Position numbers and translations under genes: made by a program. This document shows positions 22,771-31,747 of a DNA stretch of 64,000 bases, piece by piece. The notes beneath the pieces were generated by a model. That model ran no database searches. It was not told where the DNA came from and saw only the letters and a program-made list of their open reading frames with translations. Source of the stretch: Streptomyces scabiei 87.22 (GTDB taxonomy: Bacteria > Actinomycetota > Actinomycetes > Streptomycetales > Streptomycetaceae); the NCBI RefSeq assembly GCF_000091305.1, contig NC_013929.1:6262001-6326000 (forward strand), read 5' to 3'. Position 1 is the first letter of the stretch, and each line of letters starts with the position of its first letter.

Positions 22771-24171
22771 ATGAGCCGTATCGAAGCCCCGGCCGACGAG
22801 ACGACCGGCAACCTCGTCGACCGTCTGCTGAGCGGACTGCCCACCGAGGCGGTCCTCGTCGATCCCGACGTCACGGCCTCGTACGCCAACGACATGGCGA
22901 GCTTCTGCGAGGCGGGTGCCCCGGCGGTCGTCGTGCTGCCCCGGACCGTCGAACAGGTCCAGCACGTCATGCGCGTCGCCACCGAACTGCGCGTACCGGT
23001 CGTCCCCCAGGGCGCCCGCACCGGTCTCTCCGGCGGAGCCAACACCTCCGAGGGCTGTATCGCCCTGTCCCTCACCAAGATGGACCGGATCCTGGAGATC
23101 AACCCCGTCGACCGCATCGCCGTCGTCGAACCCGGCGTCGTCAACGCGACCCTCTCCCGCGCGGTCAACGAGCACGGCCTCTCCTACCCGCCGGACCCCT
23201 CCAGCTGGGAGATGTGCACGATCGGCGGCAACATCGGCACGGCCTCCGGCGGCCTGTGCTGCGTGAAGTACGGGGTGACCGCCGAGTACGTCCTCGGCCT
23301 GGACGTCGTGCTCGCCGACGGCCGGCTGATGTCCACCGGCCGGCGCACCGCGAAGGGCGTCGCCGGCTACGACCTCACCCGGCTCTTCGTCGGCTCCGAG
23401 GGCTCGCTCGGCGTCGTCGTCCGGGCGATCCTCGCCCTGAAGCCGCAGCCTCCGCAGCAGCTGGTGCTGGCGGCGGAGTTCGCGTCGGCCGCCGCCGCGT
23501 GCGACGCGGTGTGCCGGATCATGGCCGGCGGGCACGTCCCCTCACTGCTCGAACTCATGGACCGTACGACCGTGAAGGCCGTCAACGACCTCGGGAACAT
23601 GGGGCTGCCGGAGACGACCGAGGCGTTGCTGCTCGCGGCGTTCGACACCCCGGACCCGGCCGCCGACCTCGCCGCCGTCGGGGCGCTGTGCGAGGCCGCG
23701 GGCGCCACCCAGGTCGTCCCGGCGGACGACGCCGCCGAGTCCGAACTGCTGCTCCAGGCACGGCGGATGTCCCTCACCGCGCTGGAGGCGGTGAAGGGCA
23801 CGACGATGATCGACGACGTGTGCGTCCCGCGTTCGAAGCTCGGCGAGCTGATCGAGGGCGTGGAGCGCGTCGCCGAGAAGTACGACCTCACCATCGGGGT
23901 CTGCGCCCACGCCGGCGACGGCAACACCCATCCCACCGTCTGCTTCGACGCGGCGGACCCCGACGAGTCCCGGCGCGCCCGCGAGTCCTTCGACGAGATC
24001 ATGGCCCTCGGCCTGGAACTCGGCGGCACGATCACCGGCGAACACGGTGTGGGCATCCTCAAGAAGGAGTGGCTGGCGCGGGAGCTGGGCCCGGTGGGGA
24101 CGGAGATGCAGCGGGCGGTGAAGGACGCCTTCGACCCGCTGGGCATCCTCAACCCGGGCAAGCTGTTCTGA
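22771..24171 (+). CDS. FAD-linked oxidase, glycolate oxidase GlcD-like
   Basis: The 466-residue flavoprotein has an N-terminal FAD_binding_4 (PCMH) domain (VVPQGARTGLSGGANTSEG; EMCTIGGNIGTASGG) and a C-terminal FAD-oxidase domain with GVCAHAGDGNTHP and GTITGEHGVGILKK. This family oxidises 2-hydroxy acids such as glycolate or D-lactate. No GlcE or GlcF subunit gene is adjacent, so it may act alone as a D-lactate or 2-hydroxyacid dehydrogenase. ATG 22771 is taken as start; a GTG two codons upstream is possible. Confidence 0.85.
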   Translation: MSRIEAPADETTGNLVDRLLSGLPTEAVLVDPDVTASYANDMASFCEAGAPAVVVLPRTVEQVQHVMRVATELRVPVVPQGARTGLSGGANTSEGCIALSLTKMDRILEINPVDRIAVVEPGVVNATLSRAVNEHGLSYPPDPSSWEMCTIGGNIGTASGGLCCVKYGVTAEYVLGLDVVLADGRLMSTGRRTAKGVAGYDLTRLFVGSEGSLGVVVRAILALKPQPPQQLVLAAEFASAAAACDAVCRIMAGGHVPSLLELMDRTTVKAVNDLGNMGLPETTEALLLAAFDTPDPAADLAAVGALCEAAGATQVVPADDAAESELLLQARRMSLTALEAVKGTTMIDDVCVPRSKLGELIEGVERVAEKYDLTIGVCAHAGDGNTHPTVCFDAADPDESRRARESFDEIMALGLELGGTITGEHGVGILKKEWLARELGPVGTEMQRAVKDAFDPLGILNPGKLF

Positions 24172-24241
24172 CCCGCGCGCGCCGCGCCACCCCGGTGCCC
24201 GCGCCGCGCCCCCCGGTGACCGGCGCCCCTTCCCGTACGCC

Positions 24242-24655
24242 TCACCGGGCCAGGAGTTCCGCCAGGCCGTCGTCGAAACCCAGCATGTCGAACTCCGACC
24301 CCGGCGGCACCACCCGCAGGGTCCGCTCCAGCCAGGCCGACACGGCGGCGGCCGGTGCTTCGAGCAGCGCGTCCCCGTCCGGCGAGCTGAGCGCCATCAG
24401 GACGACGCCGCGGCCCGACACCTTCGTCGGCCACACCCGCACGTCCCCCTGCCCGCACGGCCGGAACACCCCTTCCACCAGCAGCTCCCGGGCGAACGTC
24501 CAGTGCACCGGGCGGTCGGAGTTGATGTGGAAGGTGATGTGGACGGCGTACGGGTCGTCGCTGCGGAAGCCGAGCTTGGCCGGTACGGGGAGGGTGTGCT
24601 CGGGCGACAGGACGAGTCCGAGTTCCAGCTCGCGCTCCACGACGGTGTGCCGCAT
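24242..24655 (-). CDS. ssgG: SsgA-like sporulation/cell division protein (SsgG-like)
   Basis: This 137-residue protein has the SsgA-like fold signature: an N-terminal RELELGLVLSPEHTLPVPAKLGF, then YAVHITFHINSDRPVHWTFARELLVEGVFRPCGQGDVRVWP. SALP proteins are restricted to sporulating actinomycetes and guide septum and cell-wall steps of sporulation; SsgG influences septum placement. The subtype is assigned from the conserved neighbourhood near hpd as I remember it from S. coelicolor, so the symbol is less certain than the family. The ATG at 24655 has GAGAGGAACG upstream. Confidence 0.85.
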   Translation of the reverse strand: MRHTVVERELELGLVLSPEHTLPVPAKLGFRSDDPYAVHITFHINSDRPVHWTFARELLVEGVFRPCGQGDVRVWPTKVSGRGVVLMALSSPDGDALLEAPAAAVSAWLERTLRVVPPGSEFDMLGFDDGLAELLAR

Positions 24656-24918
24656 GGTGATCGTTCCTCTCTCGTGGCGGGCCCTCGGCGCGGGCCCGTA
24701 CGAGTGAGAGGGCCGAGGAGCCCCGGGCATTACGCGGGTTCGCGAAACTTTTTCCGACGGGTCCGTCGACCGGCTCCCGGCGGCCGGCGTTCCCGCGGGT
24801 CCGTATCAGATCCGTGCCTGAATGGGGCGGGTCCGGAGGCAGCGGTCATGGACCGGGCCGGCGTCTGGTAGATCTGGACGCCTCCACCCGACCCACGAGC
24901 AGATACGGGACGACGGAC

Positions 24919-26442
24919 ATGAGCGCCCCAACCCCGGCCCCCGGCGACGACAGGCCCCGCGAAGGGTATTACCCGGACCCGTCCATTCCTGGATACGTCC
25001 GGTACTGGAACGGCGCGGCCTGGGTGCCGGGGACGAGCCGTCCGGCTCCCTCGGACGGCAGGCCGATCGCCCCGCCGCCCGAATCCGGTTCTTCCGGCGC
25101 CGTGGAGGAGACGGGCCCGCACTTCTTCGACGAGGACCCCGCGGCCGACGGCGGACAGGGGCGCCCCGCATCCGACAGCGCCCTGCACGGCTCCCGCCCC
25201 GAGCCCGCCTCCGCGTGGGGCGCCGACCGCTCCCGTCAGACCGGCTTCGGCGGCGACAAGGACCGCCGGGTGTCCTGGGGTTCGGGGTCCGTCCCGGACC
25301 CGCGCGACCCCCGGGTGCCCCTCGTCGCGGACGCGGGCGTCCCCGCCGGCGGCGACCCCGGGCGTACGGCGAGCACGGACGGCACGGCGACGATCCCGCC
25401 GGCGGACGCCGACGAGGAGGCCGGGGCCACACCGGGCACGGTGGTCTTCCGGCGCCCCACCCCGCAGGGTGCCGAGAGCGCGGCACCTCCGCGGCCCGGC
25501 ATGCCCCTGACCCCCGCCCAGGCCGCCGCCCAGCAGGCCCTCGGGCTCGCCCCGCAGGCCGCCGCTCCCGCGATGTCCGGCCCGCAGCAGCAGTCGCAGC
25601 CCCCGCAGCAGGGCCCGCAGTCGGGCACCGCCCCGCAGGCTCCGGCGCCGGTGGCCCCGGCCGCCGCCCCGGCCTCGCCGCAGTCCCCGTTCGGCGGTGC
25701 CTTCCCGCAGCAGGCCCCGGCGACGTCACCGGCCGTCCCCGATCCGCAGACCGCCCCGCCCCCGTCCGGCGTGCCCCAGCAGGCCGCCCTCGCCCCGCAG
25801 TCGTCCGACACCCCCATGGCCGTCGGGTTCGGCGGCGGGCAGCCCTCCTGGGCCCAGCAGGTGCACCGGCTGGCCGGGGGAGAGGCGGAGCAGCCGGTCG
25901 CGCCGTGGAAGCCGGTGGTGGAGGACCCGTTCCAGGCGGTGGCGCGGCGGCAGGCGGAGGCCAGGCCCGCGGGGCTCGGCAGACGGTTCGCCGCCCGGCT
26001 CGTGGACAGCGTCGTCGTCGGCAGCGTCACGGCCGTGGCCGCCGTGCCGTTCGGCACCAAGGCGATGGACCACATCGACGGGAAGATCGACGCGGCCAGG
26101 CTCTCCGGCGAGCGGGTCACGGTCTGGCTGGTCGACGGTACGACCTCCGTCTACCTGGGCATCGTCCTCGGGGTCCTGTTCCTGGTCAGCGCCCTCTACG
26201 AGGTGCTGCCCACCGCCCGGTGGGGCCGCACCCTCGGCAAGAGGCTGCTCGGCCTCGACGTCCGTGACATCGAGGGCCACGAACCCCCGTCGTTCGGGCG
26301 CTCCCTGCGCCGCTGGCTCGTCCACACCGTCTCCGGGCTGATCGGCATCGGTGTGCTCGGGGTCCTGTGGTGCGTGTGGGACAAGCCGTGGCGCCAGTGC
26401 TGGCACGACAAGGCGGCGCACACCTTCGTGGCGGGCGGGTAG
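24919..26442 (+). CDS. RDD family membrane protein with N-terminal DUF2510 and Pro/Gln-rich linker
   Basis: The 507-residue protein starts with a DUF2510 motif (GYYPDPSIPGYVRYWNGAAWV, about 16-36). A long low-complexity linker rich in Pro, Ala and Gln follows (about 40-350). It ends in an RDD domain with membrane segments (RRFAARLVDSVVVGSVTAV, YLGIVLGVLFLVSALYEVL, and a third after RWLVHT). RDD proteins are small membrane proteins of unsettled function, some linked to ion transport. The adjacent downstream gene encodes a second RDD protein on the same strand, suggesting a functional pair. No clear ribosome site is seen. Confidence 0.8.
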   Translation: MSAPTPAPGDDRPREGYYPDPSIPGYVRYWNGAAWVPGTSRPAPSDGRPIAPPPESGSSGAVEETGPHFFDEDPAADGGQGRPASDSALHGSRPEPASAWGADRSRQTGFGGDKDRRVSWGSGSVPDPRDPRVPLVADAGVPAGGDPGRTASTDGTATIPPADADEEAGATPGTVVFRRPTPQGAESAAPPRPGMPLTPAQAAAQQALGLAPQAAAPAMSGPQQQSQPPQQGPQSGTAPQAPAPVAPAAAPASPQSPFGGAFPQQAPATSPAVPDPQTAPPPSGVPQQAALAPQSSDTPMAVGFGGGQPSWAQQVHRLAGGEAEQPVAPWKPVVEDPFQAVARRQAEARPAGLGRRFAARLVDSVVVGSVTAVAAVPFGTKAMDHIDGKIDAARLSGERVTVWLVDGTTSVYLGIVLGVLFLVSALYEVLPTARWGRTLGKRLLGLDVRDIEGHEPPSFGRSLRRWLVHTVSGLIGIGVLGVLWCVWDKPWRQCWHDKAAHTFVAGG

Positions 26443-26527
26443 CGGTCAGGGCGCGGCCGGCGCACCGCGTGCCCCGTACGGCCCCGTGCCGGATGCGGAG
26501 TCCGGGGGTTCGGGGTCGACTCGGGCC

Positions 26528-27238
26528 ATGAGCACCGAACCGCCGCCCTTCGGCTCCGGTCAGTCCCCGGACGACGACCGGTTCAGGAAGCAGCCGCCCC
26601 CGCCGCAGCAGGGCGGCGGCTCCCCGTACGACCCGCCGCCCCGGCAACCGCCGCCGTACGGAAGCGGACAGGAGCCCCCGTACGGGAACCAGCCGCCCCC
26701 GTACGGGAACCGGCCCCCGCCCCCCGGCGGAGGTCCCCACGACGGGGACCCCTACGGAGGCGGGCCGTACCCCAACGATCCGCTCGCGGGCATGCCGCCG
26801 CTCGCCGACAGCGGGAAGCGGGTCCTGGCGCGGATCATCGACATGATCCTGGTGGGGCTCGTGGTGTGGCTGCTGGCCTGGGCGTTCAGGATCAGCCAGT
26901 ACACGGTGAACTCGGACGACTTCGAGTTCGGCAAGTCCCTGGCGCAGGAGGCGCTCGCGGCCGTCCTCTACATCGCGTACGACACGGTCCTCACCGTCAG
27001 GGACGGCCGGACTCTCGGCAAGAAGCTGCTGAAGCTGCGGGTGGCCGACCTCGACGACGGCTCCACGCCCTCCACGCAGACCGCGCTGATCCGGGCGGCC
27101 GTGCTGTGGATCCCCTTCGCCTTCTGCTGCGCCTGCATCTGGACGGCGATCGCGGGCGGCTGGAGCTTCTTCGACAGGCCGTACAAGCAGGGCCTGCACG
27201 ACAAGGCGGCCAAGACCGTAGTGGTCAGCACCCCGTGA
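26528..27238 (+). CDS. RDD family membrane protein
   Basis: A 236-residue protein with a Pro/Gly/Tyr-rich N-terminal 90 residues (repeated PPYG.., e.g. QPPPYGNRPPPPGG) and a C-terminal RDD domain of three hydrophobic segments (KRVLARIIDMILVGLVVWLL, ALAAVLYIAYDTVL, AVLWIPFAFCCACIWTAIAG), followed by the typical LHDKAAKTVVV end. It follows the first RDD gene by 85 bases in the same orientation. The ATG is the first start after that gap. Confidence 0.8.
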   Translation: MSTEPPPFGSGQSPDDDRFRKQPPPPQQGGGSPYDPPPRQPPPYGSGQEPPYGNQPPPYGNRPPPPGGGPHDGDPYGGGPYPNDPLAGMPPLADSGKRVLARIIDMILVGLVVWLLAWAFRISQYTVNSDDFEFGKSLAQEALAAVLYIAYDTVLTVRDGRTLGKKLLKLRVADLDDGSTPSTQTALIRAAVLWIPFAFCCACIWTAIAGGWSFFDRPYKQGLHDKAAKTVVVSTP

Positions 27239-27318
27239 GCACCCGGGCACGGCGACGGCGGGACCGCGTACGCACGGGCCCGCCGCAACGTTTCAGCGTG
27301 CTGTCACCGTGTGCCGGT

Positions 27319-27606
27319 TCAGGAACCCGTCGGCTCGTGCACCGGCTCCCGGACCGCTTCGGCCCGCGCGGCCACGGGGACCGGAGCGGGTGCGGCGGCC
27401 GCACGGGCGCGGCGCACCGCGGCGCCGGACGCCGGCTTGGGCGTCGGCACGGTCAGGGAGACGAGCAGGCCCAGGGCCAGGGCGGCCAGGGCGATCACCG
27501 CGATGCCCACGCCGGAACTCGTCTGGGACAGCAGCAGCATGGCGAGGGTGGACAAGATCACGGTGCAGGAACCGTAGGCGAGCTGTGCAGTCGTCGGACG
27601 AGGCAT
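27319..27606 (-). CDS. Small membrane protein, function unknown
   Basis: The 95-residue protein starts MPRPTTAQLAYGSCTVILST, has two hydrophobic segments (about 9-30 and 34-53) and a Pro/Ala-rich C-terminal tail. No family is recognised. The ATG at 27606 follows GAGGACACG; a longer in-frame start at 27729 lies in the intergenic region and has no support. It converges with the RDD gene and diverges from the M6 protease gene. Confidence 0.65.
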   Translation of the reverse strand: MPRPTTAQLAYGSCTVILSTLAMLLLSQTSSGVGIAVIALAALALGLLVSLTVPTPKPASGAAVRRARAAAAPAPVPVAARAEAVREPVHEPTGS

Positions 27607-27928
27607 GGCAATCGTGTCCTCGGGTGGAGTCTCCCCGTGCCTCTCACGATGAAGGGGAGGGTGCGGATACGAATCAAAGGTGAAGCAGGCTGCCGACTTG
27701 GCTTTCACCGACTTCCGGCGCTCCGCCAATCGACTCTATTCGCCAGGGTGCCCGAGTGGAACGACAGGTAAGCGTGACCTGACACACGGTGCCGGGTGCA
27801 CAGGGGGCGCACGGGTTCATGACGTCCGGCAAGTGGACGCATATGCGCGCCTGTTCCAGAGGTGTCCGCGTACTGCACGTCACGGACACATAACGAACAA
27901 GCGCTTCCCGTAGACGCCGATAATGCAG

Positions 27929-27956
27929 TTGACCTGTTCAAGTCAAGATCTATTTT
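27929..27956 (+). promoter_or_regulatory. Vegetative-type promoter for the M6 protease gene
   Basis: TTGACC (27929-27934), a 16-base spacer and TATTTT (27951-27956) match the HrdB/sigma-70 consensus in an unusually AT-rich patch. The predicted start is about 110 bases before the GTG of the protease gene. The rest of the gap 27607-28072 holds no gene that I can support. Confidence 0.6.
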
Positions 27957-28072
27957 TTCCGTCGAAACTCCGGTCGAATGGCGTCACTTGACTACACGCG
28001 TATACCGCGCGCGGACTCCTCCACACGGGACCATCCTTTTCCGCGCGAAACGGACGCGGGGGAGGACCTCAA

Positions 28073-30427
28073 GTGACCAGTAGATCCTGGACGTCCAGAG
28101 CTGCGGCCATCGGTGTCGCGGTCGCCACGGCGGCGGCGACCCTGTCGGCCTTCACGGTGGCGCAGGCCGCCGACGGCGCACCGGCCGCGGCTGTGGACCG
28201 GCACGACCCGGCGGACCACGAGCACGCCGGCGAGCACGACCTCGACGGACCTCTGAGCAAAACTCAGGAGGCCCGGCGCGAGGAGGCCCTGAAGCAGGTC
28301 ATAGCCGGCGAGGCCACGGTCAAGGACCGTGACGGCTCGCAGGTCGTGAAGCTGGACAGCAAGAAGGGCAAGAGCAAGTACGTCGAGCTCGGCCGCGAGA
28401 AGACCGACAAGATCTTCACGATCCTCGTCGAGTTCGGCGACCAGGTCGACAGCCGCTACGGCGGCACGCCCGGCCCGCTGCACAACCAGATCGCCAAGCC
28501 GGACCGGGCCAAGGACAACTCCACGGCCTGGCGGGCCGACTACGACCAGAAGTACTTCCAGGACCTCTACTTCGGCGCCGGCAAGAACGACGAGTCGGTG
28601 AAGAAGTACTACGAGAAGCAGTCCTCGGGCCGCTACTCGGTCGAGGGCGAGGTCTCCGACTGGGTCAAGGTCCCCTACAACGAGGCCCGCTACGGGTCCA
28701 ACTACTGCGGTGACACCAACTGCGACAGCGTGTGGAACGTGGTCAGCGACGGTCTCACGTCCTGGGTCGCCCAGCAGAAGGCAGCGGGGCGCACCGACGC
28801 GCAGATCAAGGCCGACGTCGCCGAGTTCGACCAGTGGGACCGCTACGACTTCGACGGCGACGGCGACTTCAACGAGCCCGACGGCTACATCGACCACTTC
28901 CAGGTCGTGCACGCCGGTGAGGACGAGTCCGCCGGCGGCGGTGCGCAGGGCACGGACGCCATCTGGGCCCACCGCTGGTACGCGTTCGGCACCGACGCGG
29001 GCGCGACCGGCCCGTCCGGCAACAAGCTCGGCGGCGCCAAGATCGGTGACACCGGCATCTGGGTCGGCGACTACACCGTCCAGCCCGAGAACGGCGGACT
29101 CGGTGTCTACGCCCACGAGTACGGCCACGACCTCGGTCTGCCGGACCACTACGACACCGCGGGCGGCGACAACTCCACCGGCTTCTGGACGCTGATGTCG
29201 TCCGGTTCCTGGCTGGGCACCGGCAAGGACGCCATCGGCGACCTGCCCGGCGACATGACCGCCTGGGACAAGCTGCAGCTGGGCTGGCTGGACTACGACA
29301 CGGCGAAGGCGGCGACGAAGTCGCGGCACAAGCTGGGCGTCGCGGAGTACAACTCCAAGGACAAGCAGGCCCTGGTGGTCGAGCTGCCGGAGAAGTCGGT
29401 GACCACGGAGATCGTGAAGCCCTCGCAGGGTGCCACGCAGTGGTGGAGCGGCAGCGGCAACGACCTCAAGAACACGCTGACCCGTTCGGTGGACCTCACC
29501 GGCAAGTCCTCGGCGTCCCTCACCCTCGACGGCTGGTGGGACATCGAGCGCAACTACGACTTCCTCTACACCGAGGTGTCGACGGACGGCGGGGCCAACT
29601 GGACCGCGCTCGACGGGACCGCGAACGGCACGGCGATCCCCCGTGACGGCAGCGACAAGCCCGGCCTGACCGGATCGGTCGCCGCGTACCAGAAGCTGGT
29701 CTACCCGCTCGGCGCCTACGCGGGCAAGAAGATCGACCTGCGCTTCCGCTACCAGACCGACGGCGGCCTGGCCCTCAAGGGCTTCGCCGCGGACCGCATC
29801 GCGCTCACGGCCGACGGGTCGACCGTCTTCGCCGACGACGCGGAGAGCGCCGACGCCGCCTGGACGGCCAAGGGCTTCTCCCGCAAGGGCGCGAACTACA
29901 CCTCGGACTACGCCCAGTACTACATCGCCGAGAACCGCCAGCACGTGTCGTACGACGAGACGCTCAAGGTCGGCCCGTACAACTTCGGCTTCTCGACCAC
30001 GCGTCCGGACTGGGTGGAGCACTTCCCGTACCAGACCGGTCTGTTGATCTGGAAGTGGGACACCTCGCAGGCGGACAACAACACCAGCAAGCACCCCGGT
30101 ACGGGCCTGGTCCTGCCGGTCGATGCACACCCGGCGGCCCTGAAGTGGGCCGACGGCACGGTGATGCGCAGCCGGATCCAGGCGTACGACTCCCCGTTCA
30201 GCATCCACCGCACGGACGGCCTGAAGCTGCACAAGGCCGACGTCCCGACGGTCGTCCCGTCGTCCGCGGGTGTGTCCGTCTTCAACGACCGGACCAACAC
30301 CTACTACGACGCGGCCACCCCGCTGGCCGGTGTCAAGATCACTGACACCAACACCAAGATCGAGATCGTCAAGGAGGCCGCGGACGGCTCCACGATGTCG
30401 GTCAAGGTCGGCCCCGCGGTGAAGTAG
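28073..30427 (+). CDS. Secreted M6-family metalloprotease (immune inhibitor A-like)
   Basis: A 784-residue exported protease. A signal peptide (about 1-32, ending VAQA) is followed by a propeptide rich in charged residues. The catalytic domain carries the zinc motif HEYGHDLGLPDH (348-359: His348, Glu349, His352), and the C-terminal half is of the beta-sandwich/MAM type common to InhA proteases. It would degrade proteins outside the cell, typical of Streptomyces nutrient release. GTG 28073 is fixed by GGGGGAGGA about 7 bases upstream. A consensus promoter lies about 120 bases upstream and a 14-bp terminator follows. Confidence 0.92.
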   Translation: MTSRSWTSRAAAIGVAVATAAATLSAFTVAQAADGAPAAAVDRHDPADHEHAGEHDLDGPLSKTQEARREEALKQVIAGEATVKDRDGSQVVKLDSKKGKSKYVELGREKTDKIFTILVEFGDQVDSRYGGTPGPLHNQIAKPDRAKDNSTAWRADYDQKYFQDLYFGAGKNDESVKKYYEKQSSGRYSVEGEVSDWVKVPYNEARYGSNYCGDTNCDSVWNVVSDGLTSWVAQQKAAGRTDAQIKADVAEFDQWDRYDFDGDGDFNEPDGYIDHFQVVHAGEDESAGGGAQGTDAIWAHRWYAFGTDAGATGPSGNKLGGAKIGDTGIWVGDYTVQPENGGLGVYAHEYGHDLGLPDHYDTAGGDNSTGFWTLMSSGSWLGTGKDAIGDLPGDMTAWDKLQLGWLDYDTAKAATKSRHKLGVAEYNSKDKQALVVELPEKSVTTEIVKPSQGATQWWSGSGNDLKNTLTRSVDLTGKSSASLTLDGWWDIERNYDFLYTEVSTDGGANWTALDGTANGTAIPRDGSDKPGLTGSVAAYQKLVYPLGAYAGKKIDLRFRYQTDGGLALKGFAADRIALTADGSTVFADDAESADAAWTAKGFSRKGANYTSDYAQYYIAENRQHVSYDETLKVGPYNFGFSTTRPDWVEHFPYQTGLLIWKWDTSQADNNTSKHPGTGLVLPVDAHPAALKWADGTVMRSRIQAYDSPFSIHRTDGLKLHKADVPTVVPSSAGVSVFNDRTNTYYDAATPLAGVKITDTNTKIEIVKEAADGSTMSVKVGPAVK

Positions 30428-30453
30428 ATCGCGTTTTAGCAGGTCAGAGCATG

Positions 30454-30488
30454 TTCGGCCGTGACCCCCTTGGCGGGTCGCGGCCGAA
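30454..30488 (+). terminator. Terminator of the M6 protease gene
   Basis: TTCGGCCGTGACCC (30454-30467) pairs with GGGTCGCGGCCGAA (30475-30488), 14 bp with one G-U pair and a 7-base loop. No long T-run follows. It lies 27 bases after the stop codon. Confidence 0.75.
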
Positions 30489-30550
30489 CGTGTTTAGGTG
30501 CGTGCTGTGGCCTTCTTATTGACACTGACACGCACGGGGGTGTGACCTGC

Positions 30551-30904
30551 ATGGCCGCAGGAGGTTTCTGCAAGCTGCCGGACGGCAATGTGGTCGTCGC
30601 CCTGAACCTGCCGGGGGCGACGGATCCGGCTGTGGTCCGGGCCCCGTCCGACGACGGCTCCGTTCGGGTGCTGGTGCTGGCCGCGAACCGTGCCCGGGCC
30701 CTCACCCGGCTCCGCAACCTGGGCATGCGGGCGATCTATCTCCGCGGCAACGCGGCGCCCCCGACCCTGGACGAGATCACGGCCGTCCTGCACCACCCCG
30801 ACGGCCTCATATGGCGCACCTCACCGGTCTGCCCGGCCTCCACGACCCCGGAGCTGTGGCATCCGATCCGGGCGCTGCTGAGGAGGCCGACGGTGCGGGT
30901 GTGA
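30551..30904 (+). CDS. Conserved hypothetical protein
   Basis: This 117-residue soluble protein begins MAAGGFCKLPDGNVVVALNL and has a predicted mixed alpha/beta composition with a basic, Leu-rich middle (ANRARALTRLRNLGMRAIYLRGN). It ends in a Trp-containing segment (LIWRTSPVCPA, ELWHPIRALLRR). No family is recognised. A GTG three codons upstream (30542) is an alternative start, and neither has a clear ribosome site. It converges with pncA. Confidence 0.55.
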   Translation: MAAGGFCKLPDGNVVVALNLPGATDPAVVRAPSDDGSVRVLVLAANRARALTRLRNLGMRAIYLRGNAAPPTLDEITAVLHHPDGLIWRTSPVCPASTTPELWHPIRALLRRPTVRV

Positions 30905-30926
30905 CTCCGGCGGCCTCTGCCGGGGC

Positions 30927-31514
30927 TCAGACCACCGGCTTGCCCGACAGCTCCACGCCCGCCTCCCGCAGCTCCTCCAGGGCCCGCTCCGTCGTCTCCT
31001 CGGACACCCCGGCGGTCAGGTCCAGCAGCACCTGGGTGCGGAAGCCCTCCCGGGCGGCGTCCAGGGCGGTGGCCCTGACGCAGTGGTCCGTGGCGATGCC
31101 GACGACGTCGACCTCGGTGATCTCGCGGGCGCGCAGCCAGTCCACGAGGGTGACGCCGTTCTCGTCGGCGCCCTCGAAGCCGCTGTACGCCGCGGAGTAC
31201 GCCCCCTTGTCGAAGACGGCGTCGACCGCGCCGGAGGCGATCACCGGGGCGAAGTTCGGGTGGAACCCGACCCCCTCGGTCCCCGCGACACAGTGGGCGG
31301 GCCAGGAGTGGACGTAGTCGGGGTTGTCGGAGAAGTGGCCACCGGGGGCGATGTGGTGGTCACGGGTGGCCACCACGTGCTGGTAGCCCGGGCCGGCCGC
31401 CTGGCCGATCAGCTCGGTGACGGCGGCGGCCACATCGGCACCACCGGCCACCGCGAGACTGCCCCCCTCGCAGAAGTCGTTCTGTACATCGACGACGATC
31501 AAGGCGCGGCGCAT
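30927..31514 (-). CDS. pncA: Nicotinamidase / isochorismatase family hydrolase
   Basis: The 195-residue enzyme deamidates nicotinamide to nicotinate in the NAD salvage pathway. The catalytic triad regions are visible: Asp in VVDVQNDFCEGG, Lys in FDKGAYSAAYSGFEG and Cys in GIATDHCVRATA, with the metal-binding DHHIAPGGHF and HSWPAHCV segments. This is the PncA subtype rather than isochorismatase. The ATG at 31514 gives MRRALIVVDV. It lies downstream of pncB on the same strand, with 233 bases between, so the two salvage steps are probably co-regulated. Confidence 0.92.
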   Translation of the reverse strand: MRRALIVVDVQNDFCEGGSLAVAGGADVAAAVTELIGQAAGPGYQHVVATRDHHIAPGGHFSDNPDYVHSWPAHCVAGTEGVGFHPNFAPVIASGAVDAVFDKGAYSAAYSGFEGADENGVTLVDWLRAREITEVDVVGIATDHCVRATALDAAREGFRTQVLLDLTAGVSEETTERALEELREAGVELSGKPVV

Positions 31515-31747
31515 GGTGTCGGTGTCCTTAGACTCTTCGGTGCTTCGGGGTGGGTGGGATCGGCCGGGCTGGGGACTACGAACCTCCGAGCCTAGAGACT
31601 CCGGGGGCTGTTCGGGAGGGGGCATCCGGCGCTCGCCCGGTGCGCGGACCGGAGCACGCACCGGTCAAGCGGGCGCTCGGGGGCTCGGGGGAGAGCGCGC
31701 CTGACAGATTCACTCCGGCCCGCCCCCGCCGTGCGCCCGCCGGTGGT

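Noticed and set aside
27748..27775. tRNA-like start GTGCCCGAGTGG
   Set aside because: It resembles the first bases of the tRNA-Cys gene, but no anticodon arm or T arm follows.
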